From an uncultured Chloroflexota bacterium (GTDB lineage: Bacteria > Chloroflexota > Limnocylindria > Limnocylindrales > CSP1-4): DNA of 54,615 nucleotides. Each line of letters begins with the position of its first letter. Position 1 is the first letter of the stretch. The DNA lies in contig CAIYHO010000155.1 of the NCBI GenBank assembly GCA_903925955.1, positions 1-54,615 of the forward strand. The letters run 5' to 3'. Positions 44,701 through 51,953 of the stretch are shown here, one piece after another. Position numbers and translations under genes: made by a program. The notes beneath the pieces were generated by a model that was given only the letters and a program-made list of their open reading frames with translations, was not told the origin of the DNA and ran no database searches.

Positions 44701-44990
44701 GCGATGAGCCAGGCGATGCGCCGCGTGATCACTTGCGTCTTGCCCGTGCCGGCACCCGCCACCACCAGAAGCGGCCCGTCACCGTGCGTGACCGCGCGCT
44801 TCTGCTCCGGGTTGAGCCCCGCCAGCAGGGCCGTCAACCCATCGTCAGGCCCCGAACCGGCAGCCGGGCGCGCAGCTGAGGGCGCACCCCAGACAGGGAT
44901 CTGGACCAGCGCGGGCGCCTTGGGACGGCGGGGCCGCGGGGTCACGGGAGAAGCCGAACCGGCTGGTGCGGACGCAGATGGGAGCGACAT
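41784..44990 (-). CDS. UvrD/AddA-like helicase with C-terminal RecB-type nuclease and Fe-S cysteines
   Basis: A 1068-residue SF1A helicase fused to a nuclease. Walker A AGAGTGKT is at 78-85; other motifs seen are LTFTDQAADEM, VDEFQDTN, GDDDQSIYKFRGA, LRRNYRS, VMTVHKAKGLEF and YVGMTRARDEL. The C-terminal PD-(D/E)XK domain has GRYDRVDVIP, ITDYKSSDVRD and QLSIYAMAYE. It also has one Cys in YLTCPLKYKY and a late cluster CGYCAFREIC, the AddB/Cas4-like pattern of a 4Fe-4S cluster. The N-terminus before residue 50 is low-complexity. ATG at 44990 is chosen because earlier codons overlap DUF4446. Either a single-subunit recombination nuclease or a defence enzyme. Confidence 0.93.
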   Translation of the reverse strand: MSLPSASAPAGSASPVTPRPRRPKAPALVQIPVWGAPSAARPAAGSGPDDGLTALLAGLNPEQKRAVTHGDGPLLVVAGAGTGKTQVITRRIAWLIATRRAKPSQILALTFTDQAADEMQTRVDQLVPYGYTDTAIATFHAFGDRLIREYALELGLPTDLRVLSRPETVVFLREHLFGLDLDEYRPLGDPTRFLGALATLFSRAKDEDVEPAAFAAYAARLADRAATAAETARTAKAGEAEAARDLALALGEDARRQTELAGAYARYQELMAGSGAVDFGDQVSLALRLLRTSASARAAVQQRFRYVLVDEFQDTNRAQAELVALVAQPHKNVTVVGDDDQSIYKFRGAAISNILEFRERYKKVRMVVLRRNYRSRAPILDASYRLVRHNDPDRLEVRAGIVKRLVPARRGKGAAPVRHEAFATGGEEADWIAADVARRLKHGASPRDIAVLVRANSAADPVLRSFNLEGIPWRFSGTSGLYARPEVRLLLAFLRAVADPTSTVDVYALAACELYGLGGEDLAAVMALARRRSRSLFETLDELGHQPGLLRLSPQTRVSGAKLVADLRHYTALAHERPAGEVVYAFLRGSGWLAQLAAANTVAAEEALSNIARFFDIVRNQSALLADDRAVFLARHLQTLIEAGDDPATANLDPDTDAVAVMTVHKAKGLEFPVVYLPGLVSGRFPAVGRKEPLPLAVELVDETLPEGDYQLQEERRLFYVGMTRARDELILSHAADYGGQRSRRVSPFVLEALDLPVAAGPAGAGAKTASALERIAAQQRGESPPAMAVRREGEPLTLSFYAIDDYLTCPLKYKYAHVLRVPLSPHHSIIYGAALHAAVSEFHKRHARGDVMTLDALVEVFASSWRSEGFLSREHEEARLAAGREALRRFREEQLLPGAVIPTYVERDFTFTLDGDRVRGRYDRVDVIPVSGEAHPAAAEEPGGPAADVVEPMLGLAPERVVITDYKSSDVRDPAKAKQRAKDSLQLSIYAMAYEAMTGRLPDTVALHFLESGLVGSAPVDRKRIDKAREQIKTAATGIRARDFGAKPDHMGCGYCAFREICPASVR

Positions 44991-45045
44991 GGCGCCATGC
45001 TGCCCATCCGCCGTGCCAGCTCCGTTGTCACGCCACGTGCGGCAA

Positions 45046-45567
45046 TTAGCCCTGCTTGGCTGCCGAGGAGCCTGAGCTGGTCGCCAGCCGCAGCGCCTCG
45101 GTCTCCTCGAGCGACAGGGCCACATCGGCCGCCCCGCGGGTCACGGCCTTGGCGTAGATCCGCGTGCTGCCGCGGGCATGGAGGCTGCTCACGATGAAGC
45201 CGTCGCCTCGGGCGTCCAGCATCGCAAGCGCAAAGCTCTGGTTGCCGCCGGTGTCCTCAAACGGATTGAAGCGCACAAGCCCCGTCCGCTGAACGGCATA
45301 GGTCTGGCGCGTCTCGAGGTTGCCGGCGCGGGTGGACAGCACGCTCACCTGGTCAGCGAGGTCGTAGACCTTGTCCAGATGGGAGTCAAGGATGCCCTCA
45401 AGGGTTCGGCCGTCCTCGCCGCGGGTCAGGCCCAACAGACGCTGCTCCAGCCGGATGGTCCGACGCGCGACGACGGCGAGAGCGATGGTCAAGCCGGCGC
45501 AGGCGAGCGCCAACACCAGCACAACGACACCGCCGTTCTGCGTGACAAGCGAGTTCAGGGCGTCCAC
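45046..45567 (-). CDS. DUF4446 family protein
   Basis: A 173-residue protein with one N-terminal membrane helix (about 12-34), then a coiled-coil region (VYDLADQVSVLSTRAGNLETRQ). The signature follows: RFNPFEDTGGNQSFALAMLD, DGFIVSSLHARGSTRIYAKAV and LSLEETEAL, the DUF4446 hallmark. Function unknown, widespread in Firmicutes and Chloroflexota near DNA-maintenance genes. GTG at 45567 follows a strong GAGGAGG. It precedes the helicase-nuclease by 55 nt. Confidence 0.92.
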   Translation of the reverse strand: MDALNSLVTQNGGVVVLVLALACAGLTIALAVVARRTIRLEQRLLGLTRGEDGRTLEGILDSHLDKVYDLADQVSVLSTRAGNLETRQTYAVQRTGLVRFNPFEDTGGNQSFALAMLDARGDGFIVSSLHARGSTRIYAKAVTRGAADVALSLEETEALRLATSSGSSAAKQG

Positions 45568-45715
45568 GATCCTCCTCCAGGCTGCCGTCGGAGTCTACCA
45601 GCGACCCGGCGCCAGCCCGCCCGCGAGGCGTACCGAGTGCCGGGCGGTGTATCCTCTGGCGCCGATGGCACCGCGCGGCGGCGCCGTCAAGTATCAGGAG
45701 GTCCAGTACCCCGCC

Positions 45716-46096
45716 ATGGCGAAGCGCGCGCGCGGCAGCGTCCGTCCCGGCCAGCGCCGGTCCATCGATCGTCGGCCTGCCTCTTCAAGCACGGCGGGCG
45801 GTGGTGGCGTGCTGCGCTCCGTGGGGCTTACCGAGGGTGAGGCCATCCGGGCCGCCGAACTTGAGGCCGCGCTGCTGGCCGAAGAGAAGGCCGCAGACGC
45901 CGCGCGCAAGCGCAGCCAGGTGCGGTCTACCCGTGAGTTCGCCCCGGCCGGCAGCCTGGCGGTGCGCGCGCAGGAGGAATACGGCTACGTCGGCCGTGAT
46001 GTCCGCGAGATCACCAAGATCGCAACCCTCCTTTTCACGATCCTGATTGTCCTGTGGATCCTCGTGGACGTCACCAAGGTGATCCCAATCCTCTAG
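45716..46096 (+). CDS. Small tail-anchored-like membrane protein of unknown function
   Basis: A 126-residue protein with a basic, disordered N-terminus (about 1-40), an alpha-helical central region rich in Ala/Glu (LTEGEAIRAAELEAALLAEEKAADAARK) and one membrane helix close to the C-terminus (about 102-120, VREITKIATLLFTILIVLW). Topology with the bulk in the cytoplasm is likely. I do not recognise a family. ATG at 45716 is chosen; AGGAGG is 14 bases upstream, which is long. An ATG at 45665 would add 17 residues. It is divergent from DUF4446. Confidence 0.7.
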   Translation: MAKRARGSVRPGQRRSIDRRPASSSTAGGGGVLRSVGLTEGEAIRAAELEAALLAEEKAADAARKRSQVRSTREFAPAGSLAVRAQEEYGYVGRDVREITKIATLLFTILIVLWILVDVTKVIPIL

Positions 46097-46230
46097 GGCA
46101 GCGCCCTCGCGATCGACGGGACATCCTGTCGGTCCACGCCAGCCACCCCATTCGGCCCTAGTGGCGTCTCGTGCTGCCCGCGATCCTCGGAGGAGGTCCG
46201 GGACGCTCCCGGCGGTGGGTGGAGTGCGCT

Positions 46231-46728
46231 ATGCAGGCAGAGTCAGTGATCGGGGTCATTCCCAACGCCCGGATCAAGACCGGGATGTTCTCGTCCACCA
46301 TGTACACGCTCGTCTTCACGAATTACCGGCTCCTGATGGCGGAGGCCACCAAGGACGTCGTGACGCGGCAGATCGAGGTGGCGAGGGCCCAGTCCAAGGC
46401 GCAGGGCGGCGGCTTCTTCTCCCAGTGGGGCGCCCAGCTCAAGGCAAGCTTTGGCTTTGCCGAGCACTACCGCGCCCTCACGCCGGACCAGATCCTCGCC
46501 GAGTCGCCCGGCAACGGCGCGCTCACCCCGGCAGACGTGCGCGAGCTCAAGTTTGAGCGCAAGCGCAAGGACGTCGGCAACGACGACTCCCCGGTGCACC
46601 AGGACTACCTCAAGATCACCCTCGTGACTGGCGGCGGGAAGAAGGAGTTCAACACGGACACCGAGGACCCGAACATCGACCAGGCTCGGGCCATGGCTGC
46701 GTCCGTCTTCGGGGGCGCGGTCCGCTAG
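46231..46728 (+). CDS. PH-like small cytoplasmic protein
   Basis: A 165-residue soluble protein. The first part (MQAESVIGVIPNARIKTGMF, then STMYTLVFTNYRLLMAEATKD) has the strand pattern of bacterial PH/GRAM-like domains. A short helix follows, and a later strand pair (VHQDYLKITLVTGGGKKEFNTD) closes the fold. The match is by pattern only; the domain may bind lipids or proteins. ATG at 46231 has GGAG six bases upstream. It is 134 nt after a small membrane protein gene and 76 nt before rarA, with the same orientation. Confidence 0.75.
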   Translation: MQAESVIGVIPNARIKTGMFSSTMYTLVFTNYRLLMAEATKDVVTRQIEVARAQSKAQGGGFFSQWGAQLKASFGFAEHYRALTPDQILAESPGNGALTPADVRELKFERKRKDVGNDDSPVHQDYLKITLVTGGGKKEFNTDTEDPNIDQARAMAASVFGGAVR

Positions 46729-46804
46729 GAGCTTTGGCAGCCGGTCCGCTCACCGGCCCGCGAGTCATCCGCTCAGCAGCGGTGCCGGGGGCTACCATCC
46801 GGGC

Positions 46805-48304
<1,500 letters not shown>

Positions 48305-48319
48305 CGGCTGGCGGTTCCC

Positions 48320-48832
48320 CTAGCCGCCGAAGCCCAGCCGAACGCAGGTTCCATCCGGCACGAGCCCGCCGCTGCCGTCGTCCTGCAAGCCGGGCACCCA
48401 GCCCACCGGGCAGATGCCGTCAACGGGCCTCGGGCTCGACATGCTGTCGCTCATCGCGATGAACAGGAGCAGGAAGACGATGGCAGCCACGATGCCGAGT
48501 CCCCAGCGGGGAATCAGCCGGCGATAGCGGACGCCGCCGATGTCCTCAAAGACGTCCGGCTGGCGCGGCGCTGCGACGGCCGCTGGCGCAACGGCGAACT
48601 GATCGGCGTTGGCGAAGGACAGCCGCAGCGTCCCCTCGCCCTCGAGGAGGACCTGGCTCTCCGGGCTAAGCAGCAGGCTCTCACCCAGCCCAGGCCTGCG
48701 ATCACCGGGGATCCACAGCGCCTCACGCAGCTCCCAGCCGGCTCCTCGGAACGCGTCCAGCATCGGCTCGGCCATCAGCCGCGCCTCCGCCTCCGTTGGC
48801 GCCTCGACGGTGCGTGTTACCTGGTTGTCCAC
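48320..48832 (-). CDS. Single-pass membrane protein of unknown function
   Basis: A 170-residue protein. A cytoplasmic N-terminal half (about 1-105) contains two short beta-like segments (ELREALWIPGDR and LLLSPESQVLLEGEGTLRLSF). A membrane helix at about 110-127 (LGIVAAIVFLLLFIAM) leads to a short outer tail with two cysteines (ICPVGW and TCVRL). No family is recognised. It begins with GTG, preceded by GGGGG. It converges with rarA. Confidence 0.75.
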   Translation of the reverse strand: MDNQVTRTVEAPTEAEARLMAEPMLDAFRGAGWELREALWIPGDRRPGLGESLLLSPESQVLLEGEGTLRLSFANADQFAVAPAAVAAPRQPDVFEDIGGVRYRRLIPRWGLGIVAAIVFLLLFIAMSDSMSSPRPVDGICPVGWVPGLQDDGSGGLVPDGTCVRLGFGG

Positions 48833-48918
48833 TGGGCACTACCCCCCTGCTCGGGCCGACGGTCCGCCCGATCAGGTCCCATTTGACCACGCAGCCGTCA
48901 CTGCCGCACAACGAAACA

Positions 48919-48942
48919 GGCCGGAGCCCGAAGGCCCCGGCC
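48919..48942 (-). terminator. TTCG-loop hairpin downstream of the PT-rich surface protein gene
   Basis: On the minus strand GGCCGGGGCC-TTCG-GGCTCCGGCC forms a 10-bp stem (one mismatch) with a UUCG tetraloop, followed by TGTTTCGTTG. It lies 33 nt after the stop of the surface protein gene and is a convincing intrinsic terminator. An almost identical segment recurs at 49834-49878. Confidence 0.7.
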
Positions 48943-48975
48943 CGTCCTGCCAGGTTCGATGTGGGCCCTTGAGGG

Positions 48976-49683
48976 TTAGCGGCGGACCGGGCGACGACGA
49001 CGCGCCGGGGTCAGCAGCACCAGGGCGATCAGGAGGATGACGCCGGCACCAACGATGGCGGCGAGTCCGGTGCCAACCGTCTGGGCGGTGACCACAAGGC
49101 CGTCCGTGGGCGGTGCCGTGACCTGCGGTGAGCCGGTGGCGCCTGCGACGGAGCCGGTTGGCGTGGGCTCGACGGTTGGGACAGGCGTGTCCGTCGGGGC
49201 GGGCGTGTCCGTCGGGGCGGGCGTGACGTCAGGCGTCACGACGGGCGTGGGGTCGGGCGTCACGACGGGCGTGGGCTCGGGCGTGGGCACCGGGGTCGGC
49301 TCGGGCGTCGGGGCGACGCAGGCCTGGATCGATGGCGTGAACGTGTAGTTGTACTGCGTGAGTCCGTCCGAGGTGTGGAACTGCACTACGGCGGCGTGCG
49401 AAGTCGTGGGCACGCCCGCGTAGTAGCTGACCGTGCCGCCGTTGTTGGCATTCAGCGGCCCAGACGTGGCGCCGCCGTCGATGCTGTAGGTGTATGTCGA
49501 GCCTGCCGGATAGGCGCTGCCGTTGACGCGGAGCGTTGCTCCGGCCTGCGCGCTGCAGGCCATCGAGACGCTGGCCGTGTGCGCCGACACGATACCCACG
49601 ACGGCAACTGCGAGCAGCCCGGCCGCCAGAATGACGAGCCAGTCGGTGCGACGATTTCGAGATCGACCGGACATGCGGCGCAT
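48976..49683 (-). CDS. Exported Pro/Thr-rich surface protein with C-terminal membrane anchor
   Basis: A 235-residue protein. A signal-type N-terminus has a basic start and a hydrophobic core (about 15-33). An extracellular domain follows (about 35-125: ATLRVNGSAYPAGSTYTYSI, with two cysteines). A long PTPEP/VVTPDPTP-type repeat (about 125-180) leads to a membrane helix (about 200-225) and ends with a basic RRRRPVRR tail. The stalk could span a thick wall or be a glycosylation substrate. GGGAG is seven bases before ATG. It is flanked by similar terminator-like direct repeats (see findings). Confidence 0.82.
   Translation of the reverse strand: MRRMSGRSRNRRTDWLVILAAGLLAVAVVGIVSAHTASVSMACSAQAGATLRVNGSAYPAGSTYTYSIDGGATSGPLNANNGGTVSYYAGVPTTSHAAVVQFHTSDGLTQYNYTFTPSIQACVAPTPEPTPVPTPEPTPVVTPDPTPVVTPDVTPAPTDTPAPTDTPVPTVEPTPTGSVAGATGSPQVTAPPTDGLVVTAQTVGTGLAAIVGAGVILLIALVLLTPARRRRPVRR
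49184..49279 (-). repeat. 18-bp and 24-bp tandem repeats in the Pro/Thr stalk
   Basis: Two copies of an 18-bp unit (49184-49201 and 49202-49219) are followed by two near-copies of a 24-bp unit (49232-49255 and 49256-49279). They encode the Asp/Ala/Thr-Pro and ValThr-ProAsp stalk motifs. Copy number is likely to vary between strains. Confidence 0.8.
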
Positions 49684-49730
49684 GAGGACACTCCCTTGGA
49701 ACGCGTGTTCGCTGTGGCGGATGGGCGCTG

Positions 49731-49748
49731 CGTCAGCAATGTCTGACG
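49731..49748 (-). promoter_or_regulatory. 6-bp hairpin in the leader of the surface protein gene
   Basis: CGTCAG and CTGACG pair perfectly around a 6-nt loop, 47 nt upstream of the surface protein start codon. Could be an operator half-site pair or leader hairpin. Confidence 0.4.
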
Positions 49749-49842
49749 GGGCGGCGTTGTTTCCCTACACGGTACTCCCGCTTCGCCGCCGAAAGTACTA
49801 CCCATAACCGCACCGAACTGTGACGGAGCGCCCGAAACGGCC

Positions 49843-49858
49843 GGAGCCCGAAGGCTCC
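49843..49858 (-). terminator. TTCG-loop hairpin downstream of the AT-hook-like protein gene
   Basis: On the minus strand GGAGCC-TTCG-GGCTCC forms a perfect 6-bp stem followed by GGCCGTTTCGG. It lies 85 nt after the stop of the small gene at 49944. It is the second copy of the repeat also seen at 48919-48942. Confidence 0.55.
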
Positions 49859-49943
49859 AACCCATCTGCCAGGATCAGGTAGCGGCGCTCGCCGGCCCTC
49901 ACCGCTACCTAGCGGCGTCCCTCGTCGCCGGCCGCTACGGCCG

Positions 49944-50252
49944 CTACGGCCGCTTCGGAGGCCGGCCACCGCGGCTTCCCGGCAGCTTCGCCAGGGCAAG
50001 ATAGATGGTCCTCCCGCGGATGGCCATGTGCGTCTCGGGACGGTGAGCGGCGATCGCCCGCTTCACGGCCAGCCGCATCGTGGGGATCTTCTCCGCCGGG
50101 TCAAGCTCAACCGCCAGGATGTCCTCGTCCGTGCGCAGGCGGGCGAGCGCCTTGCGGATCTCATCTTCCCGCTGCAGCGCGGCCAGCTGCCGCGGCGAAG
50201 GGAGGCGTGTCTTGGGAGCGAGCTCCTCAAACTTCGCGGCACGGATGCGCAT
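49944..50252 (-). CDS. Small protein of unknown function with AT-hook-like tail
   Basis: A 102-residue soluble protein. The first part is helical (AKFEELAPKTRLPSPRQLAALQ and DEIRKALARLRTDED), then a strand-helix segment EKIPTMRLAVKRAIAAH. The tail ends GSRGGRPPKRP, with the Gly-Arg-Pro core seen in AT-hook DNA-binding peptides. No domain is recognised. The start is uncertain: ATG at 50252 is used, GTG at 50270 would add six residues. It is divergent from the RDD gene. Confidence 0.6.
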   Translation of the reverse strand: MRIRAAKFEELAPKTRLPSPRQLAALQREDEIRKALARLRTDEDILAVELDPAEKIPTMRLAVKRAIAAHRPETHMAIRGRTIYLALAKLPGSRGGRPPKRP

Positions 50253-50483
50253 GGCGGAATGCAACTCCACGGTAAAGGTGCTCTGTGTTGAAGCCGATGA
50301 TGCCACGGGGGCACCGGGTTGCAAGTGACTATTGGAGATGGTGATGTGAAAGACAGCCTGGGCAACCCAGCGGGCGTCGCGGCACGACGCGCATGCGCAA
50401 CCGGGTTCCCAATTCCCCTCCTGCGTCGTATGCTGCGCGCGACGGGGCCGACAGGAATCGCCCCCTTACAGAGGGAGGTCGCT

Positions 50484-51074
50484 ATGACGAATCCGACAGG
50501 GGGCGCGCCCCAGGGCAACTGGCAGGCTCCGCCGCCAGGCGGCGCCCCGGGTGGGTTCAACCCGAACATGCAGCAGGTGGCCGCTGAGCCGGGCCCGGCG
50601 CCGGGCGTGACCTATGCAGACCTCGTGACGCGCATCATCGCGGTCGTCATCGACGGCCTGATCGTGGGCATCGCCTTCGCGGTCCTCAGCGCCGTCCTCG
50701 GGATGATGGGCTGGATCGGCTCGCTGGTTGCTGCCCTTGCGTTCGCCGGCGGTTCCGCCGCGTACTTCGTGTACGGCTGGACCACCATGCGCGCGTCCTT
50801 CGGCCAGAAGTTCCTCAAGCTTGAGACGGTCAGCGCTGCCGACGGTGCAACTCTCACCCAGCAGCAGGCAATCCGCCGCTGGGCCTTCCTCCTTGGCCCG
50901 GCTGCCGCAGTCCAGATCGTGACTGCCCTGCCGTTCCTGTGGGCGCTGGGCGGCATCCTTGGCCTGGTCGCGGGTCTGTACGAGCTCTACCTGCTGTACA
51001 CCTGCAGCCAGAGCAGCAAGCGCCAGGGCCTCCACGACACCCAGGCCGGCACGGTCGTCATCAAGCACGCCTGA
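50484..51074 (+). CDS. RDD family membrane protein
   Basis: A 196-residue protein. A Pro/Gly/Gln-rich N-terminus (about 1-40) precedes an RDD domain with several membrane helices (about 52-72, 76-95, 130-150, 152-175) and the YADLVTRIIAVVIDGLIVG start that gives the family its name. Later segments GWTTMRASFGQKFLKLETV and QQAIRRWAFLLGPAA match the RDD pattern. Function is unknown, possibly ion transport. GGGAGG is five bases before ATG. A strong intrinsic terminator follows. Confidence 0.9.
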   Translation: MTNPTGGAPQGNWQAPPPGGAPGGFNPNMQQVAAEPGPAPGVTYADLVTRIIAVVIDGLIVGIAFAVLSAVLGMMGWIGSLVAALAFAGGSAAYFVYGWTTMRASFGQKFLKLETVSAADGATLTQQQAIRRWAFLLGPAAAVQIVTALPFLWALGGILGLVAGLYELYLLYTCSQSSKRQGLHDTQAGTVVIKHA

Positions 51075-51104
51075 GCCAGCCAACACACTTCGCGCCCAAC
51101 AAGA

Positions 51105-51134
51105 CGGGGCCGGTTCGCCGGCCCCGTTTTTGTT
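51105..51134 (+). terminator. Intrinsic terminator of the RDD gene
   Basis: CGGGGCCGG-TTCG-CCGGCCCCG is a perfect 9-bp stem with a UUCG tetraloop, followed by TTTTTGTTT, 30 nt after the RDD stop. It is the clearest intrinsic terminator in the window. Confidence 0.93.
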
Positions 51135-51205
51135 TGCCTTGCGGCTGGCGGGCCACGCGCTCGCACCGCACGCTGTTGCGTCCCGTGACGCTACGGTTCC
51201 GCCGC

Positions 51206-51619
51206 TCAGGGCTCGAAGTCAAACCCGCGCACGTGCCGGGGCCGAAACACCGCCAGCGGCCGACGGTCAAACGCCGCCACGCGCCGCACGGACAAACGCT
51301 CGGCCGTAGCCACGAGCACGGCGTCCGCCAGACGCGGCCGATGCTCCGAGGCCTCCGCAAGCAACTCCCCGGCCCTCGCCAGATCCTCCGTCGTGGGTGC
51401 AACCAGCCGGATAGACCCCGCCGTGATGGACGCCACCACAGCCTGTGTTGCCGCAACGCCCAACTCGCGCTGCAGCAGCAGGTCGAGATCCGCAAGCCCC
51501 AGCGCACCAAGCAGCAGCGGCTCGTCTGCGCGCTCAAACCAGGCAACCGCTGCCTTGTGGTTGAGATCGGCCGCATCGGCTGCCGCCAGCACCATGGACG
51601 GGTCCAGGAGCACGGCCAT
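51206..51619 (-). CDS. vapC: VapC-like PIN-domain toxin
   Basis: A 137-residue PIN ribonuclease. The first acidic residue is Asp6 (LLDPSMV), a second lies in GLADLDLLL, and a third cluster is in PRLADAVLVATAERL with a late AFDRRPL. One or two canonical Glu residues appear as Asp, which still allows metal binding. The toxin would cleave RNA when freed from its antitoxin. Its ATG shares one base with the antitoxin stop (TAATG). The pair is read away from serA. Confidence 0.88.
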   Translation of the reverse strand: MAVLLDPSMVLAAADAADLNHKAAVAWFERADEPLLLGALGLADLDLLLQRELGVAATQAVVASITAGSIRLVAPTTEDLARAGELLAEASEHRPRLADAVLVATAERLSVRRVAAFDRRPLAVFRPRHVRGFDFEP

Positions 51620-51849
51620 TAGCGGGCCTCGCGTTTTGCGATTGCCCGCCCGTCCAGCGAGAGGCGCCCGTGCGTGCTGCGCCCGATCCCAAGAAACGGG
51701 AACTCGGGCGTGGCCTCGTGCGAGTCAAGCCACGCCTCCACGGCCATGGTGATCACCGATGTCTTGGTGGCGTGCTGGCGGCGGACATGGCGGTCAAGCC
51801 GGTCCAGCAGGTCAGCATCGAGCAGGATGGTTGTTCGAACGGTTGTCAT
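51619..51849 (-). CDS. vapB: VapB-like ribbon-helix-helix antitoxin
   Basis: A 76-residue protein that starts MTTVRTTILLDADLLDRLDR and has the ribbon-helix-helix fold (about residues 3-45: beta strand, helix, TKTSVITMAVEAW helix). The C-terminal third (about 50-76) would neutralise the PIN toxin. No ribosome-binding site is seen before the ATG, so the mRNA may be leaderless. A perfect 14-bp palindrome lies across the start codon and could be the autoregulatory operator. Confidence 0.86.
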   Translation of the reverse strand: MTTVRTTILLDADLLDRLDRHVRRQHATKTSVITMAVEAWLDSHEATPEFPFLGIGRSTHGRLSLDGRAIAKREAR

Positions 51850-51861
51850 ATGACGTCATAT
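51848..51861. promoter_or_regulatory. Perfect palindrome over the vapB start codon
   Basis: ATATGACGTCATAT reads identically on both strands and covers the ATG of vapB (51849-51847). RHH antitoxins usually bind palindromic sites at their own promoter; an overlap with the start codon would also shut translation initiation. It also faces the serA upstream region. Confidence 0.6.
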
Positions 51862-51953
51862 CTACCATGGTGGACGCCACAGCGCATCTGCCGCACCATC
51901 GCACAACCCGCGCGACCTGACACCACCCCGCCCGCGCCGCAAAGGAAGCACGA

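Noticed and set aside
43266..44879. 537-codon open frame on the plus strand
   Set aside because: Antisense to the UvrD-like helicase; no motif of its own.
49184..49279. CRISPR-like array
   Set aside because: The tandem units are within a coding Pro/Thr stalk, have no unique spacers and no cas genes are near.
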